Source: Streptacidiphilus jeojiense
GTDB lineage: Bacteria > Actinomycetota > Actinomycetes > Streptomycetales > Streptomycetaceae
Reading direction: 5' to 3'
DNA length: 64,000 nt
Assembly (NCBI RefSeq): GCF_000719095.1
Contig: NZ_JOEH01000014.1
Coordinates: 124,001 to 188,000, forward strand
Shown here: positions 43,751-52,579 of the stretch, in pieces
Layout of the letters: each line of letters starts with the position of its first letter
How positions within the stretch are numbered: position 1 is the first letter of the stretch
Made by a program: the position numbers and the translations under genes
The notes under the pieces: generated by a model
What the model was told of the DNA's origin: nothing
The model's input: the letters and a program-made list of their open reading frames with translations, nothing else
Database searches by the model: none

Positions 43751-44479
43751 ATGAAGTTCGCAGTCATCGGCGGCACCGGGCTGATCGGGTCGCAGGTCGT
43801 CAGGAATCTCAATGCCGCCGGGCACCAGGCGGTACCGCACTCGCAGTCGACCGGGGTCGACGTCATCAGCGGCAAGGGGCTGGACCAGGCGGTGGCCGGG
43901 GCCGACGTCGTCGTCAACCTGACCAACTCCCCGACCTTCGACGAAGCCTCCCCGGCCTTCTTCCAGACCTCGATGGACAACCTGCTCGCCGCGGCCGACA
44001 AGGGCGGCGTCGGCCACGTCGTCATCCTCTCCATCGTCGGCACGGACCAGGTGCCGGAGCTCGACTACTACCGGGCCAAGGCGCTGCAGGAGGCCGTCCT
44101 CGCGGCCGGGCCGATCCCCTATTCGGTCGTCAGGGCCACGCAGTTCATGGAGTTCATCGACGCCGTCCTGTCCTGGACCGCCGACGGCGACACCGTCCGG
44201 CTGCCCGCCACACCCATCCAGCCGATCGCCTCCAAGGACGTGGCCGACGCGGTGGCGCAGGTCGCCGCGGGCGCCCCGCTCAACGGCATTCGCAACATCG
44301 CCGGCCCCGAGGTGTTCGCCCTGGACGAGCTGGGCCGGATCACCCTGTCCCGCAAGGGCGACAGCCGAACCGTCGTCACCGACCCCACCGCCGGCATGTT
44401 CGCCGTCGTCAAGGGCGACGTCCTCACCGACAAGGACGCCCACCTCGCCCCCACCCGCTACACCGACTGGCTCTCCTGA
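43751..44479 (+). CDS. NmrA-like/atypical SDR NAD(P)-binding protein
   Basis: A 242-residue atypical short-chain dehydrogenase. FAVIGGTGLIGSQVV is the Rossmann GxxGxxG loop, and VVILSIVGTDQVPELDYYRAKALQEAV, split VILSIVGTD and YYRAKALQE, gives the family's Ser and Tyr-x-x-x-Lys-like region (YYRAK). Related proteins (NmrA, QorB, YwnB) act as NADPH sensors or quinone reductases. Controlled by the divergent Rrf2 protein. A paralogous pair is at 55449/56044. Confidence 0.85.
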   Translation: MKFAVIGGTGLIGSQVVRNLNAAGHQAVPHSQSTGVDVISGKGLDQAVAGADVVVNLTNSPTFDEASPAFFQTSMDNLLAAADKGGVGHVVILSIVGTDQVPELDYYRAKALQEAVLAAGPIPYSVVRATQFMEFIDAVLSWTADGDTVRLPATPIQPIASKDVADAVAQVAAGAPLNGIRNIAGPEVFALDELGRITLSRKGDSRTVVTDPTAGMFAVVKGDVLTDKDAHLAPTRYTDWLS

Positions 44480-44516
44480 GCCTGAGCCGCGCCGAGGACG
44501 CGGTCCGCGGTCGGGT

Positions 44517-44879
44517 TCACGTCCACGTCGTGGCCAGCCAGACGGTCACGAGTGCGACCAGCAGCAGGACGAGGTTCAGGGTCACCTGGCGGTCGCCCAG
44601 GCGCAGGTGGACCCTGGTCGCGCCGATCTGCAGGACGACGAATCCGACGGCCGCGGCCAGGGCCAGCACGGGCGCGATCCCGGTCAGCGGCGGCAGGACC
44701 AGCCCGATCGCGCCGAGCACCTCGACCGTCCCGATGGCCCGAACCGCCGGCATCGGGGCGGTGTCCACCCAGGCCATCATCGGCAGGAGTTGTTCACGGC
44801 TCCGCACCAGCTTCAGTCCGCCCGCGTAGAGGTAGAAGAGGGCGAGCAGGCCGGCGACGATCCAGTAGGCGACGTTCAC
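44517..44879 (-). CDS. DoxX family membrane protein
   Basis: A 120-residue, four-helix DoxX protein: FYLYAGGLKLVRSREQLLPM, split FYLYAGGLKL and REQLLPM, then VRAIGTVEVLGAIGLVLPP. DoxX-like proteins are associated with membrane quinones or thiol redox; function is not settled. GTG overlaps the cupin stop (GTGA) and GAGGG sits six bases upstream, so it is coupled to the cupin gene. Confidence 0.83.
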   Translation of the reverse strand: MNVAYWIVAGLLALFYLYAGGLKLVRSREQLLPMMAWVDTAPMPAVRAIGTVEVLGAIGLVLPPLTGIAPVLALAAAVGFVVLQIGATRVHLRLGDRQVTLNLVLLLVALVTVWLATTWT

Positions 44880-45391
44880 GATTCCCCTCGGGGGCTGAAT
44901 TCGGTGGCGGGCTCGGTGGCGTAACGGCTCATCACCTGGATGTTCGCCTGCGGGGTGAGCGCCTGACCGCCGGCGATCATGTCCTGCAGGTCCCGGAAGT
45001 ACTGCACGTACCGGTCCGGGGTGAAGGTGCTGAGCATGACGGCCGGCTGGTCGGTGACGTTGGCGAAGGTGTGCGGGGCTCCGGGCGGCACCATCACCAG
45101 CGTTCCCGCCGTCGCGTCGTGGTCCTGGTCCCCGACGGTGAACCGCACCGAGCCGGAGATGACGTAGAAGCCCTCGTCGTGCTGGGCGTGCCGGTGCTGC
45201 GGCGGTCCGGGCGTGTGCGGGGCTAGCACGGACTCGGCGAGTCCGAGGCGGTGGCCGGTGTTGCTGCCGTCCTCCAGGATCCGCAGGCGTGTGGTGCCCA
45301 GGACGATCGTCTCCCCGTCCTCCGGACCGACCACCGACACGGCCGCGTCCGGCCCCGGCGTCGACCCGCTGGTCTTCCATTCCTCAGTCAT
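44876..45391 (-). CDS. Cupin-domain protein
   Basis: A 171-residue small cupin. Motif 1 is HRHAQHDEGFYVISGSV (HxH...E) and motif 2 PPGAPHTFAN (His), which together bind a metal. Quercetinase- and dioxygenase-like cupins look like this. It heads the cupin/DoxX pair and is divergent from a LysR regulator 80 bases away. ATG 45391 is used. Confidence 0.83.
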   Translation of the reverse strand: MTEEWKTSGSTPGPDAAVSVVGPEDGETIVLGTTRLRILEDGSNTGHRLGLAESVLAPHTPGPPQHRHAQHDEGFYVISGSVRFTVGDQDHDATAGTLVMVPPGAPHTFANVTDQPAVMLSTFTPDRYVQYFRDLQDMIAGGQALTPQANIQVMSRYATEPATEFSPRGES

Positions 45392-45447
45392 GCCCCGATT
45401 CCACCGCCGGGGCACCACTGCCGTCCAAGACCTGTTCTGTGACCTCA

Positions 45448-45462
45448 ATACCCTGCGGGTAT
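45448..45462. promoter_or_regulatory. LysR-type operator between cupin and LysR genes
   Basis: ATACCC-TGC-GGGTAT is a perfect 15-base inverted repeat. It overlaps the probable -10 (TATCGT, 45460-45465) of the leaderless LysR gene (ATG 45472) and lies 57 bases upstream of the divergent cupin gene, the normal geometry for autorepression plus target activation. Confidence 0.55.
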
Positions 45463-45471
45463 CGTGAGCGC

Positions 45472-46323
45472 ATGGAGCTACGCACGCTGCGCTACTTCGT
45501 GGCCGTCGCCGAGGAACTCCACTTCGGCCGGGCCGCCTCCCGGCTGCACATGAGCCAGCCGCCGCTGAGCCGGGCGATCCAGCAGCTGGAGAGCCGGCTC
45601 GGCGCCAAACTGCTGGACCGCTCCTCCGCCGGCGTCACCCTGACCCCCGCGGGAGCGGTGCTGCTCGACGAGGCACGCGCCCTGCTCGACCAGGCCGACA
45701 GACTGCTCGCCCGGGTGGCCACGGAGGCGGGCGCCGCGGTCATCACCGTCGGCATCCTGGGCGACAGCAGCGACCCGGGTGCCACCCGGCTCGCCGCCGC
45801 CTACCGACGACAGCACCCCGAGGTGGAGGTCCGCATCCGCGAGGCCGACCTGGCCGACCCCACCTGCGGCCTGCACGCCGGACTGGTCGACGTCGCGCTG
45901 ACCCGCGCGCCGTTCGACGAGACCGGCCTGACCGTGCGTCGACTGCGCGCCGACCCGGTGGGGGCCCTGCTGCGCGCCGACGACCCGCTGGCCGGACAGG
46001 ACGCCCTGAAGCTGTCGGACCTGGCCGACCGGCACTGGTTCCGGTTCCCGCCGGCCACCGATCCCGCCTGGCAGTCGTACTGGAACGGCGGCCAGGACCG
46101 TACCGGTCCGGTGGTGCGCGTGGTGCAGGAGTGCCAGCAGGCCGTCCTGTGGAACGGCACGGTCGGCATGACCCTGCTGGGCCACGAGCCCGCCGAGGGG
46201 CTCACCGTGGTGCCGCTGGTCGACATGGAGCCGAGCCACGCGGTGGTCGCCTGGAACGAGGGCGACAGCAACCCGCTGCTCCGCTCCTTCGTCCGGATCG
46301 CCGCCGCGGCCTACCGCGGCTGA
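45472..46323 (+). CDS. LysR family transcriptional regulator
   Basis: A 283-residue LysR protein with a classic N terminus (MELRTLRYFVAVAEELHFGRAA, split LRYFVAVAEELHF and RAASRLHMSQPPLSRAIQQLE) and a PBP2 effector domain. It is divergent from the cupin/DoxX pair. TATCGT six bases before ATG and no ribosome site indicate a leaderless transcript. Confidence 0.92.
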   Translation: MELRTLRYFVAVAEELHFGRAASRLHMSQPPLSRAIQQLESRLGAKLLDRSSAGVTLTPAGAVLLDEARALLDQADRLLARVATEAGAAVITVGILGDSSDPGATRLAAAYRRQHPEVEVRIREADLADPTCGLHAGLVDVALTRAPFDETGLTVRRLRADPVGALLRADDPLAGQDALKLSDLADRHWFRFPPATDPAWQSYWNGGQDRTGPVVRVVQECQQAVLWNGTVGMTLLGHEPAEGLTVVPLVDMEPSHAVVAWNEGDSNPLLRSFVRIAAAAYRG

Positions 46324-46363
46324 GCATCCCCGCCCGGTCCGACGAGGGCCTCATCGATTCAGT

Positions 46364-46461
46364 TTGACAATCGAGATACCTCCCTGCAGTCTTAATTTAG
46401 CTTGATGAACGAGAGACATGGTCATCGAGCAGCATTATAGACAAGATACTTGGGAGGCCTC
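46364..46461 (+). promoter_or_regulatory. A+T-rich promoter region of the MFS exporter gene
   Basis: TTGACA (46364-46369) is followed by an A+T-rich stretch with no ideal -10. CTTGATGAACGAG (46401-46413) matches CTTGATGGGCGAG at 48024-48036 before the MarR gene at 11 of 13 positions, and CAAG-ATA-CTTG (46442-46452) is a short dyad overlapping the GGGAGG ribosome site. These are candidate MarR contacts. Confidence 0.4.
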
Positions 46462-47910
46462 ATGGCCAGCAGGACCGCCGGGGCCCCGCCCGTCCCGGCA
46501 ACGACATCCGCGGCGCACCCGAAGCGCTGGGCTGCAGCGATCGTCATGATCGTCGCCGCGCTGATGGACATGATCGACGGATCGATCGTCAACACCGCGC
46601 TGCCCTCGATCGGCCGCAGCCTGCACGCCGACGCCGCGCAGCTCCAGTGGACCGTCTCGGCCTACATGCTCGGCTTCGCCTCGACACTGATCATCGCCGG
46701 GCACCTGGGCGACCGGTACGGCCGCAAGCCCCTGTTCCTGGGCGGGGTCGCCCTGTTCGCGCTGGCCAGCCTCGCCAGCGCGACGGCCTCCGGCGCCGGA
46801 CTGCTCATCGGCGCCCGCGCGGTGCAGGGAGTGGCCGCCGCGATCCTGATGCCGCAGGTCCTGGCCTCCTTCCGGACCCTGTTCGACGAGCAGGAGCGCG
46901 GCAAGGTCTTCGCCATCTACGGGGCCATGGCCGGTCTCGCTGTCGCCGCCGGCGTCCTGCTCGGCGGGGTACTGACCGACTGGAACCTGTTCGGCTGGGG
47001 CTGGCGCACCATCTTCGCCGTCAACATCCCGGTCGCCCTGGCCGTCCTGGCGCTGGGCTCCGCCTGGATCCCCAACACGCAGGAACGCCTGCGCGGACGC
47101 ATCGACGTGCTCGGCAACCTGGTTCTGGCCGCCTCGCTGGTCGCCATCGTGCTGCCACTGGTCCAGGGACGCGACAACGGCTGGCCGCTGTGGGGCTGGC
47201 TGCTGCTCGCCGCGGGTGTCCTCGCCCTGGTCGGCCTGAGCGCGGTCGAGGCCCGGCGCGGCATCGAGCACCCGCTGCTTCCCGCGGCCCTGTTCCGCAA
47301 GCCCGCCTTCAGCGCCGGCCTGCTGGTCCAACTGGTCTTCTACGGCGGCATGTCCGGCTTCATGCTCGCCTTCACCATCTGGCTGCAGACCGGCCAGGGC
47401 TACACCCCGGTCCAGGCCGGCGTGCTGATGGTCGCCTTCTCCGGCGGCACCATCCTGTCCGCGCCCATGGTCGACGGCCTGGTGGCCAAGCTCGGCCGCA
47501 CCGTCCTGGTGCTCGGCGGCCTGGTGATGGCCGGAGGCTTCGCCGGGGTCCACTTCGCCACCCAGCACGCCCAGGCCCAGCACACCGGCGCCTGGCCACT
47601 GGTGCCCGGACTGGTCGTCGCCGGTATCGGCCTGGGCCTGCTGATCATCCCGCTGGTCAACATCGTGCTCTCCGCCGTCCCGGAGCAGCTGGCCGGTGGC
47701 GCCTCGGGCATCTTCTCCACCGCGCAGCAGTTCGGCGGCGCCCTGGGCGTGGCCGTCATCGGCAACGTCTTCTTCTCCCGCGCCGGGCACGGCCTGACGG
47801 ACGCCATCGGCCACGCCGGCCTGTGGGCGATCGCCGCCTACCTGCTGTGCGCCGCCCTGTGCTTCGCCCTGCCCCGAAGGCCCGCAGCGGGCCACTCCCC
47901 CGGGGCATGA
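46462..47910 (+). CDS. MFS multidrug exporter, DHA2 family (14 helices)
   Basis: A 482-residue DHA2-type exporter. Motif D1 LMDMIDGSIVNTALPSIG, split LMDMIDGSIVNTALP and IGRSL, motif A GHLGDRYGRKPLF, and motif C (GLAVAAGVLLGGVL) are present. Members pump antibiotics and dyes out with proton antiport. GGGAGG lies a few bases before ATG. It is followed by a long hairpin and then a MarR gene that probably controls it. Confidence 0.9.
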   Translation: MASRTAGAPPVPATTSAAHPKRWAAAIVMIVAALMDMIDGSIVNTALPSIGRSLHADAAQLQWTVSAYMLGFASTLIIAGHLGDRYGRKPLFLGGVALFALASLASATASGAGLLIGARAVQGVAAAILMPQVLASFRTLFDEQERGKVFAIYGAMAGLAVAAGVLLGGVLTDWNLFGWGWRTIFAVNIPVALAVLALGSAWIPNTQERLRGRIDVLGNLVLAASLVAIVLPLVQGRDNGWPLWGWLLLAAGVLALVGLSAVEARRGIEHPLLPAALFRKPAFSAGLLVQLVFYGGMSGFMLAFTIWLQTGQGYTPVQAGVLMVAFSGGTILSAPMVDGLVAKLGRTVLVLGGLVMAGGFAGVHFATQHAQAQHTGAWPLVPGLVVAGIGLGLLIIPLVNIVLSAVPEQLAGGASGIFSTAQQFGGALGVAVIGNVFFSRAGHGLTDAIGHAGLWAIAAYLLCAALCFALPRRPAAGHSPGA

Positions 47911-47944
47911 CCGACACCCGCTGAAGCCGCCTGCGCGGCACCCC

Positions 47945-47996
47945 GGCCCTGCCGGGCGGACCAGGGCCACGGCCCGGCGCGCCGCCCGGCAGGGCC
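47945..47996. terminator. Hairpin terminator after the MFS exporter
   Basis: A perfect 15-bp stem (GGCCCTGCCGGGCGG with CCGCCCGGCAGGGCC) encloses a 22-base loop. Confidence 0.7.
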
Positions 47997-48023
47997 CTCG
48001 GGCTCCCACCACCGCTGCGCTAT

Positions 48024-48036
48024 CTTGATGGGCGAG
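48024..48036. promoter_or_regulatory. Putative MarR site, copy 2
   Basis: CTTGATGGGCGAG precedes the MarR start by 30 bases and resembles 46401-46413 upstream of the exporter. Its reverse also contains CAAGATA, found again at 46442. Confidence 0.35.
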
Positions 48037-48066
48037 CTAGGAGACTGTGAAGGGACCACGCGAGTC

Positions 48067-48582
48067 ATGACCACCGCCGGCCAGGAACCGCCCCAGCACC
48101 GACTGGGCGAGGCCACCCGCGCCTACCAGGCGGCCGTCGACGACTTCGACCGTGAGCTCGCCCACCACTTCGGTGTCAACGAGACCGATCTGCGCTGCCT
48201 GGAGATCCTGCTCCAGGAGCTGCCCGAGGCCAGTCCCAGTCAGCTCGCCGACCGGCTCGGCCTGACCACCGGCAGTACCACTGCCTTGCTGGACCGCCTG
48301 GAGAGGGCGGGCTACCTCGCCCGCCAGCCCCACCCCACCGACCGGCGCAAGAGCATCATCCGCGCCACCCCCGCGTTCCAGCAGAGCGCCTACGCCGTGA
48401 TGGCCCCCCTGGTCGACGAAGGCCACCGGATGATCACCGACGCCTTCACCCCCGACCAGATCGCCACCATCGCCGACTTCCTGCAGCGGGCCACCGAGCT
48501 CCAGCAGCGGCACGTCCAGCAACTGCGGGCGCTGCCTCGCATGCGCGGCAACGAGCGGGCCGGCGACCCGACCTCCCGCTGA
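48067..48582 (+). CDS. MarR family transcriptional regulator
   Basis: A 171-residue MarR protein. The wHTH spans residues 45-110 (ASPSQLADRLGLTTGSTTALLDRLE, split PSQLADRLGLTTGST and LLDRLERAGYLARQPHPTDRR) with the usual DRR wing. Located 150 bases downstream of the MFS exporter, same strand; the likely repressor of both. ATG 48067 is chosen; TTG 48025 or ATG 48028 would start within the putative operator. Confidence 0.88.
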   Translation: MTTAGQEPPQHRLGEATRAYQAAVDDFDRELAHHFGVNETDLRCLEILLQELPEASPSQLADRLGLTTGSTTALLDRLERAGYLARQPHPTDRRKSIIRATPAFQQSAYAVMAPLVDEGHRMITDAFTPDQIATIADFLQRATELQQRHVQQLRALPRMRGNERAGDPTSR

Positions 48583-48630
48583 GGCGGTGGACGAGGGGGC
48601 GGAGCACGGGCTCGATCCTCAGGGCGGTGA

Positions 48631-49896
48631 TCACTCCACCAGCACCGGGAGGCTCTTGAGGCCGTTGGTGAAGTTGGAGTGGACCCGCCGGGCCGGGCCG
48701 TTGCCGCGCAGCGTCACCCCCCGGGCCACCAGTTCCTCCAGGACCACGCGGATCTCGGTGCGGGCCAGGTGCTCGCCCAGGCAGCGGTGCGGTCCGCCGC
48801 GGCCGAAGGCGATCTGGGGGTTGGGGTCGCGGGTGATGTCGAAGCGGTAGGGGTCGGTGAAGACCTCCTCGTCGCGGTTGGCCGAGGTGTACCAGACGAC
48901 GACCTTGTCGCCGGCCCGGATACGGCGTCCGCGCAGCTCGGTGTCGCGGGTGGCGGTGCGTCGGAAGTGGTGCAGCGGGGTGGTCCAGCGCAGCACTTCC
49001 TCCACGGCCAGGTCCAGGTCGGCGCCGTCGAGCAGCAGCTGCCACTGGTCGGGGTGCTCGACGAAGGCCTGGATGCCCAGGGACAGCGCCGAGCGGGTGG
49101 TCTCGTTCCCGGCCACCAGCAGCAGCAGGAACATGGCCTGGAACTCCCGCTCGTCCAGCGGGAGTCCGTCGATCCGGGCGGCGGCGAGGCGGGAGAGCAC
49201 GTCCTCGGCGGGCCGGTCGCGGCGTGCGGCGCGCAGCCGGGAGGCGTACTCGTGCATCTGCAGGGCGGCCGGGCTGCGGAAGGGCAGCAGGCGGTAGCGC
49301 TCGCTGTCGGCGCTGTCGGGCAGGACGTCGGTCAGTTCCGGGTCGGTGTTGGCGATGAGCCGGTCGCTGAGCTCGACCATCAGCGCCTCGTCCGCGGCGG
49401 GTACGCCCAGCATCCGGCACAGCACCCGGATCGGCACGGCGGTGGCCAGGTGCTCGACCGCGTCGAAGCCGCCCAGGGCCAGTGCCCGGTCCAGCAGTGG
49501 GCGCACCAGGGAGCGGATCTCCTGCTCGTGGCGCTGGGCCTGACGCCGGGTGAAGTCGGCGACCAGGGTCCGGCGCAGGGCGGTGTGCCGGGGCGGGTCG
49601 GTGTCGAGCATGGACTTGCGGGCGGCGAGTGCGTCCGGTTCCAGGTCCTCCATGGCGGTGGCCCCGGTCTCCGAGGAGAAGGTGGCGGTGTCGCGGGAGA
49701 CGGCCACCACATCGTGGTACTTGACGACGGCCCAGAAGCCCGGTCCGTCCGGTTCGGGGTGCCGGTGCACCGGGTCGTGACGGCGCAGCAGGTCGAAGTC
49801 GGCGTAGGGGACGGCCTGTCCGTAGCGGTCGTTGTCGATCAGGTCGACCACCGGCACGGGGGCGGGTGGGGTGTCGGGGCGGGCGGAGGCGGTCAC
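48631..49896 (-). CDS. Cytochrome P450, CYP124/125/142-like
   Basis: A 421-residue bacterial P450. I-helix oxygen motif AGNETTR, K-helix ExxR (EEVLR), and haem loop FGRGGPHRCLG, which has one more residue between Phe and Cys than the usual FGxGxHxC, as in CYP125/CYP124-type enzymes (FGGGGPHFC). Those hydroxylate lipids and steroids. Needs ferredoxin and reductase, not encoded here. GTG overlaps the upstream gene's stop (GTGA). Final gene of the APC/ligase operon. Confidence 0.92.
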   Translation of the reverse strand: MTASARPDTPPAPVPVVDLIDNDRYGQAVPYADFDLLRRHDPVHRHPEPDGPGFWAVVKYHDVVAVSRDTATFSSETGATAMEDLEPDALAARKSMLDTDPPRHTALRRTLVADFTRRQAQRHEQEIRSLVRPLLDRALALGGFDAVEHLATAVPIRVLCRMLGVPAADEALMVELSDRLIANTDPELTDVLPDSADSERYRLLPFRSPAALQMHEYASRLRAARRDRPAEDVLSRLAAARIDGLPLDEREFQAMFLLLLVAGNETTRSALSLGIQAFVEHPDQWQLLLDGADLDLAVEEVLRWTTPLHHFRRTATRDTELRGRRIRAGDKVVVWYTSANRDEEVFTDPYRFDITRDPNPQIAFGRGGPHRCLGEHLARTEIRVVLEELVARGVTLRGNGPARRVHSNFTNGLKSLPVLVE

Positions 49897-51230
49897 CGGT
49901 GCCACCGGTCCAGGTGGGTGCGGATGTGCTCGGGCAGGGCCTGGGCCGGGTAGTAGTGGTCGTAGAAGTCGGTGTCCAGGTGGTGCGCCTGGTACCAGAC
50001 GGTGGTCAGGAACGGGTCGATGGTCGCGGGGAAGCGGCCGTAGTGGTCCCAGACGTAGCGGACCCAGGTCTTGACCGCGGCCACGGCCTCCTCGGAGGGG
50101 CGCGGGATGCGTGAGACCAGCCCCGGGTCGGTCCACGGGGTGGCGACCTGCCCGCTGAAGGTGCCCCGGGGGCCCCAGCGCAGGTCCACCACGAAGTCGA
50201 CGGCGTCCTCGATGGTGTCGTGGTAGGGCGGCACCGCTCCCTCGAACAGCCCGTCCAGGCCGACGGGGATCTCCTCGCCCGCTCCGATCGGCGCCCAGTC
50301 GGGTACCCGGTGGAAGCGGAAGCCCAGGCCGCCGGCCGGGCCCTGGCCGCCGATGGCGTGCCACTGGCGTTCGCCGCCCATGGTGACCCGGCCCTTGCCG
50401 CCGTTGAACGGGTGTCCGCCCAGGCCCAGTGTCTGAGTGGCCGTCATCAGGTTGGCGATCACCAGCCCGGACTCTACGCCGTTGGCGTCCACCATCTGCC
50501 AGCGTTCGAAGTCGGCCAGGTCCACCGGGTGGGTGTCGTCCAGCAGCCCGGACTGGACGAAGGGGCGCAGCGGTTCGTTGCCCAGCCGCTCGTCGACCAG
50601 GTAGTAGCCGTGCGGGCGGTCGAAGTAGAGCAGCAGGGCGGAGATGCACTGGCGGGTCAGGTCGGAGACCGGGATGAACACGGTGGTGCCCGGCAGGTTG
50701 ATGTTCTGCCGGTTGAAGGCGAACAGGTTGGGGCGGCGGCGCGGGATGTCCAGCCGGCCCTGGGCCAGCCGGACCGCGGCACCGTGCTCGGCCCGGTGCT
50801 CGTCCGGGGTCTGGCCCTGCACGTAGGCGTGCGGGCGGGTGTCGCGGCGGGGCAGGAAGAAGGTGCCCTGGTCGTTGGTCCAGAACACTTCGGTGGAGTG
50901 GTTGGCCAGTGGGCTCGGGTAGGTGCGGCCGGTGAAGCTGGCCAGCTTGTCGCCGCCGGTGGCGGCTCCCTGGGCGTCCAGGAAGGACCACTCCTCGCGG
51001 ACCACTCCGGTCACCCCTGAGGCCGCGGCGACGAGCACGGCCTCCTCCTGCGGGCTGAGCGGCACCGGCTGGTGCCGGGACTGGTGGGCCAGGGGTCCGG
51101 TCAGGGTGCCGCCGAGCGGGAAGCGGCGGGCGCGGCGGCCGAAGAGGGCCTGCAGGGCGGGGTAGCGGGCGGCCTGGGCGAGCAGGTCGTTGTCGTGCGC
51201 GGGCTGGGGCGGGGTCTCGGCGTGGTTCAC
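49893..51230 (-). CDS. Uncharacterised protein, possibly nitroreductase-fold
   Basis: A 445-residue protein I do not recognise with certainty. No signal peptide or membrane helix. Faint resemblance to SagB/ThcOx nitroreductases: PLSPQEEAVLVAAASGVTG near residue 58 resembles the N-terminal helix of that family, and VIANLMTATQTLGLGGHPF near residue 250 resembles its FMN-binding helix. Many Trp, His and Asp residues in the C-terminal 120 (YYPAQALP, WYQAHHLDTDFYDHY) suggest an enzyme. It is tightly co-translated with the P450 (GTGA) and 44 bases after the ligase gene, so it should work in the same pathway. GTG 51230 start tentative. Confidence 0.5.
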   Translation of the reverse strand: MNHAETPPQPAHDNDLLAQAARYPALQALFGRRARRFPLGGTLTGPLAHQSRHQPVPLSPQEEAVLVAAASGVTGVVREEWSFLDAQGAATGGDKLASFTGRTYPSPLANHSTEVFWTNDQGTFFLPRRDTRPHAYVQGQTPDEHRAEHGAAVRLAQGRLDIPRRRPNLFAFNRQNINLPGTTVFIPVSDLTRQCISALLLYFDRPHGYYLVDERLGNEPLRPFVQSGLLDDTHPVDLADFERWQMVDANGVESGLVIANLMTATQTLGLGGHPFNGGKGRVTMGGERQWHAIGGQGPAGGLGFRFHRVPDWAPIGAGEEIPVGLDGLFEGAVPPYHDTIEDAVDFVVDLRWGPRGTFSGQVATPWTDPGLVSRIPRPSEEAVAAVKTWVRYVWDHYGRFPATIDPFLTTVWYQAHHLDTDFYDHYYPAQALPEHIRTHLDRWHR

Positions 51231-51274
51231 GGTCGGCTCTCGGTTCGGTGCACAGATGGGGTACTGAGGGCGGG

Positions 51275-52579
51275 TCAGGCGTAGCGGAGGTAGCGGTCGG
51301 TCTCCCAGCCGGTGACCTGGCTGGTGTAGGCCTGCCACTCCGAGGCCGCGAGCACGGCGTGGTCGTGGACGGCGTCACGGCCGAGGACCTCGGCCAGGCG
51401 CTCGTCGGCGCGGGCGGCGGTCACCGCCTCGGCGAGGGTGGCCGGCAGGGCCGCGGCGGGATCCCGGGGGTCGGGTGGTTCCAGTCCGTCCTCCAGTCCG
51501 ACGGCCACCGCGCCGAGCGCTGCGGCCAGGGCGAGGTAGGGGTTGGCGTCGGCGGCCGGGGTGCGCAGTTCGATCCGGGAGGCGGCCGGCGTCTCCAGCA
51601 GCGAGCGGACGGCCACCCGGCGGTCGTCGCCGCCCCAGTCGGCGCGGACCGGGGCGAAGCCGCCGGGCTCGTAGCGCTTGTAGGAGTTGACGGTGGGTGC
51701 GCCGAACAGGGTCAGGCCCGGCAGGTGGCGCACCAGTCCGCCGATGGCCGCTCGGGCGGCCTTGCTCTCCCTCCCCTCCTCGGGGGCGAAGGCCGGGGTG
51801 CCGTCCCGCCACAGCGACAGGTGGATGTGCGCGGAGCTTCCGGAGTGGCCGTTGAACGGCTTGGCCATGAAGGTGGCCAGCAGTCCCTGACGGCGCGCCA
51901 GTTCCTTGACCGCGTAGCGCAGCCGGAAGGCGTCGTCCGCCGCGGTCAGCGCCTCCTGGTGGGCGAGGTTCAGTTCGACCTGGCCGGGGCCGTACTCGGT
52001 GAGCGCCCCCTCCACCGGGACGAAGCCGGTCAGCTCGCCGGTGAACCGGCCCAGTAGCGGGTCGAGTTCGTTGGCCAGCTCCAGCGAGTAGGCGTGCAGG
52101 CCGTCCTGGAGCGGGGAACCGTCCGCCCGCAGCAGGTAGAACTCCAGCTCCAGGGCGGCGCGCGCGGTGTAGCCGAGACCCGCCAGCCGGTCCAGGACGC
52201 GCCGCAGCACGGCCCGCGGCGAGGTCCGGGCGGGCTCGCCGTGGTGGTCGACGATGTCCGCGATGACCTGTCCGGCCCCGGGGCGCCAGGGCAGCGGTCG
52301 GTAGGTCGCCGGGTCGGGCACCGCGTAGGCGTCCGGGTAGCCGCCGGCCGGGTCGCCCAGCAACGCGGCCTCCTGGACCTCGCCGACCGCGTTCCAGGCT
52401 AGCGACCCGTCGCAGAAGGCGAAGCCGCGCCCGGCGGCCGGGCCCTGGTAGCGGGCGGCCGGCACCCGCTTGCCCTGGGCCCGCCCGTAAGGGTCGGCCC
52501 AGGCGACCTCGATCTCGTGGACGGTTCCCTCGGCGAGGGCTTCGGCCAGTGTGCGGTCGCTGCGCTGACGGTCCGTCAT
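51275..52579 (-). CDS. Glutamine synthetase-like gamma-glutamyl-amine ligase
   Basis: A 434-residue GS-fold ligase. N-terminal beta-grasp domain (about 20-105), then the catalytic domain with ELEFYLL, GQVELNLAHQEAL, the ATP loop AKPFNGHSGSSAHIHLSL, NSYKRY and SRIELRTPAADANPYLAL. The adenylylation Tyr region of true GlnA I is absent. Such proteins (PuuA, GlnA3/GlnA4, IpuC) glutamylate polyamines, ethanolamine or isopropylamine. ATG overlaps the APC permease stop (ATGA). Together they indicate amine uptake and gamma-glutamylation. Confidence 0.88.
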   Translation of the reverse strand: MTDRQRSDRTLAEALAEGTVHEIEVAWADPYGRAQGKRVPAARYQGPAAGRGFAFCDGSLAWNAVGEVQEAALLGDPAGGYPDAYAVPDPATYRPLPWRPGAGQVIADIVDHHGEPARTSPRAVLRRVLDRLAGLGYTARAALELEFYLLRADGSPLQDGLHAYSLELANELDPLLGRFTGELTGFVPVEGALTEYGPGQVELNLAHQEALTAADDAFRLRYAVKELARRQGLLATFMAKPFNGHSGSSAHIHLSLWRDGTPAFAPEEGRESKAARAAIGGLVRHLPGLTLFGAPTVNSYKRYEPGGFAPVRADWGGDDRRVAVRSLLETPAASRIELRTPAADANPYLALAAALGAVAVGLEDGLEPPDPRDPAAALPATLAEAVTAARADERLAEVLGRDAVHDHAVLAASEWQAYTSQVTGWETDRYLRYA

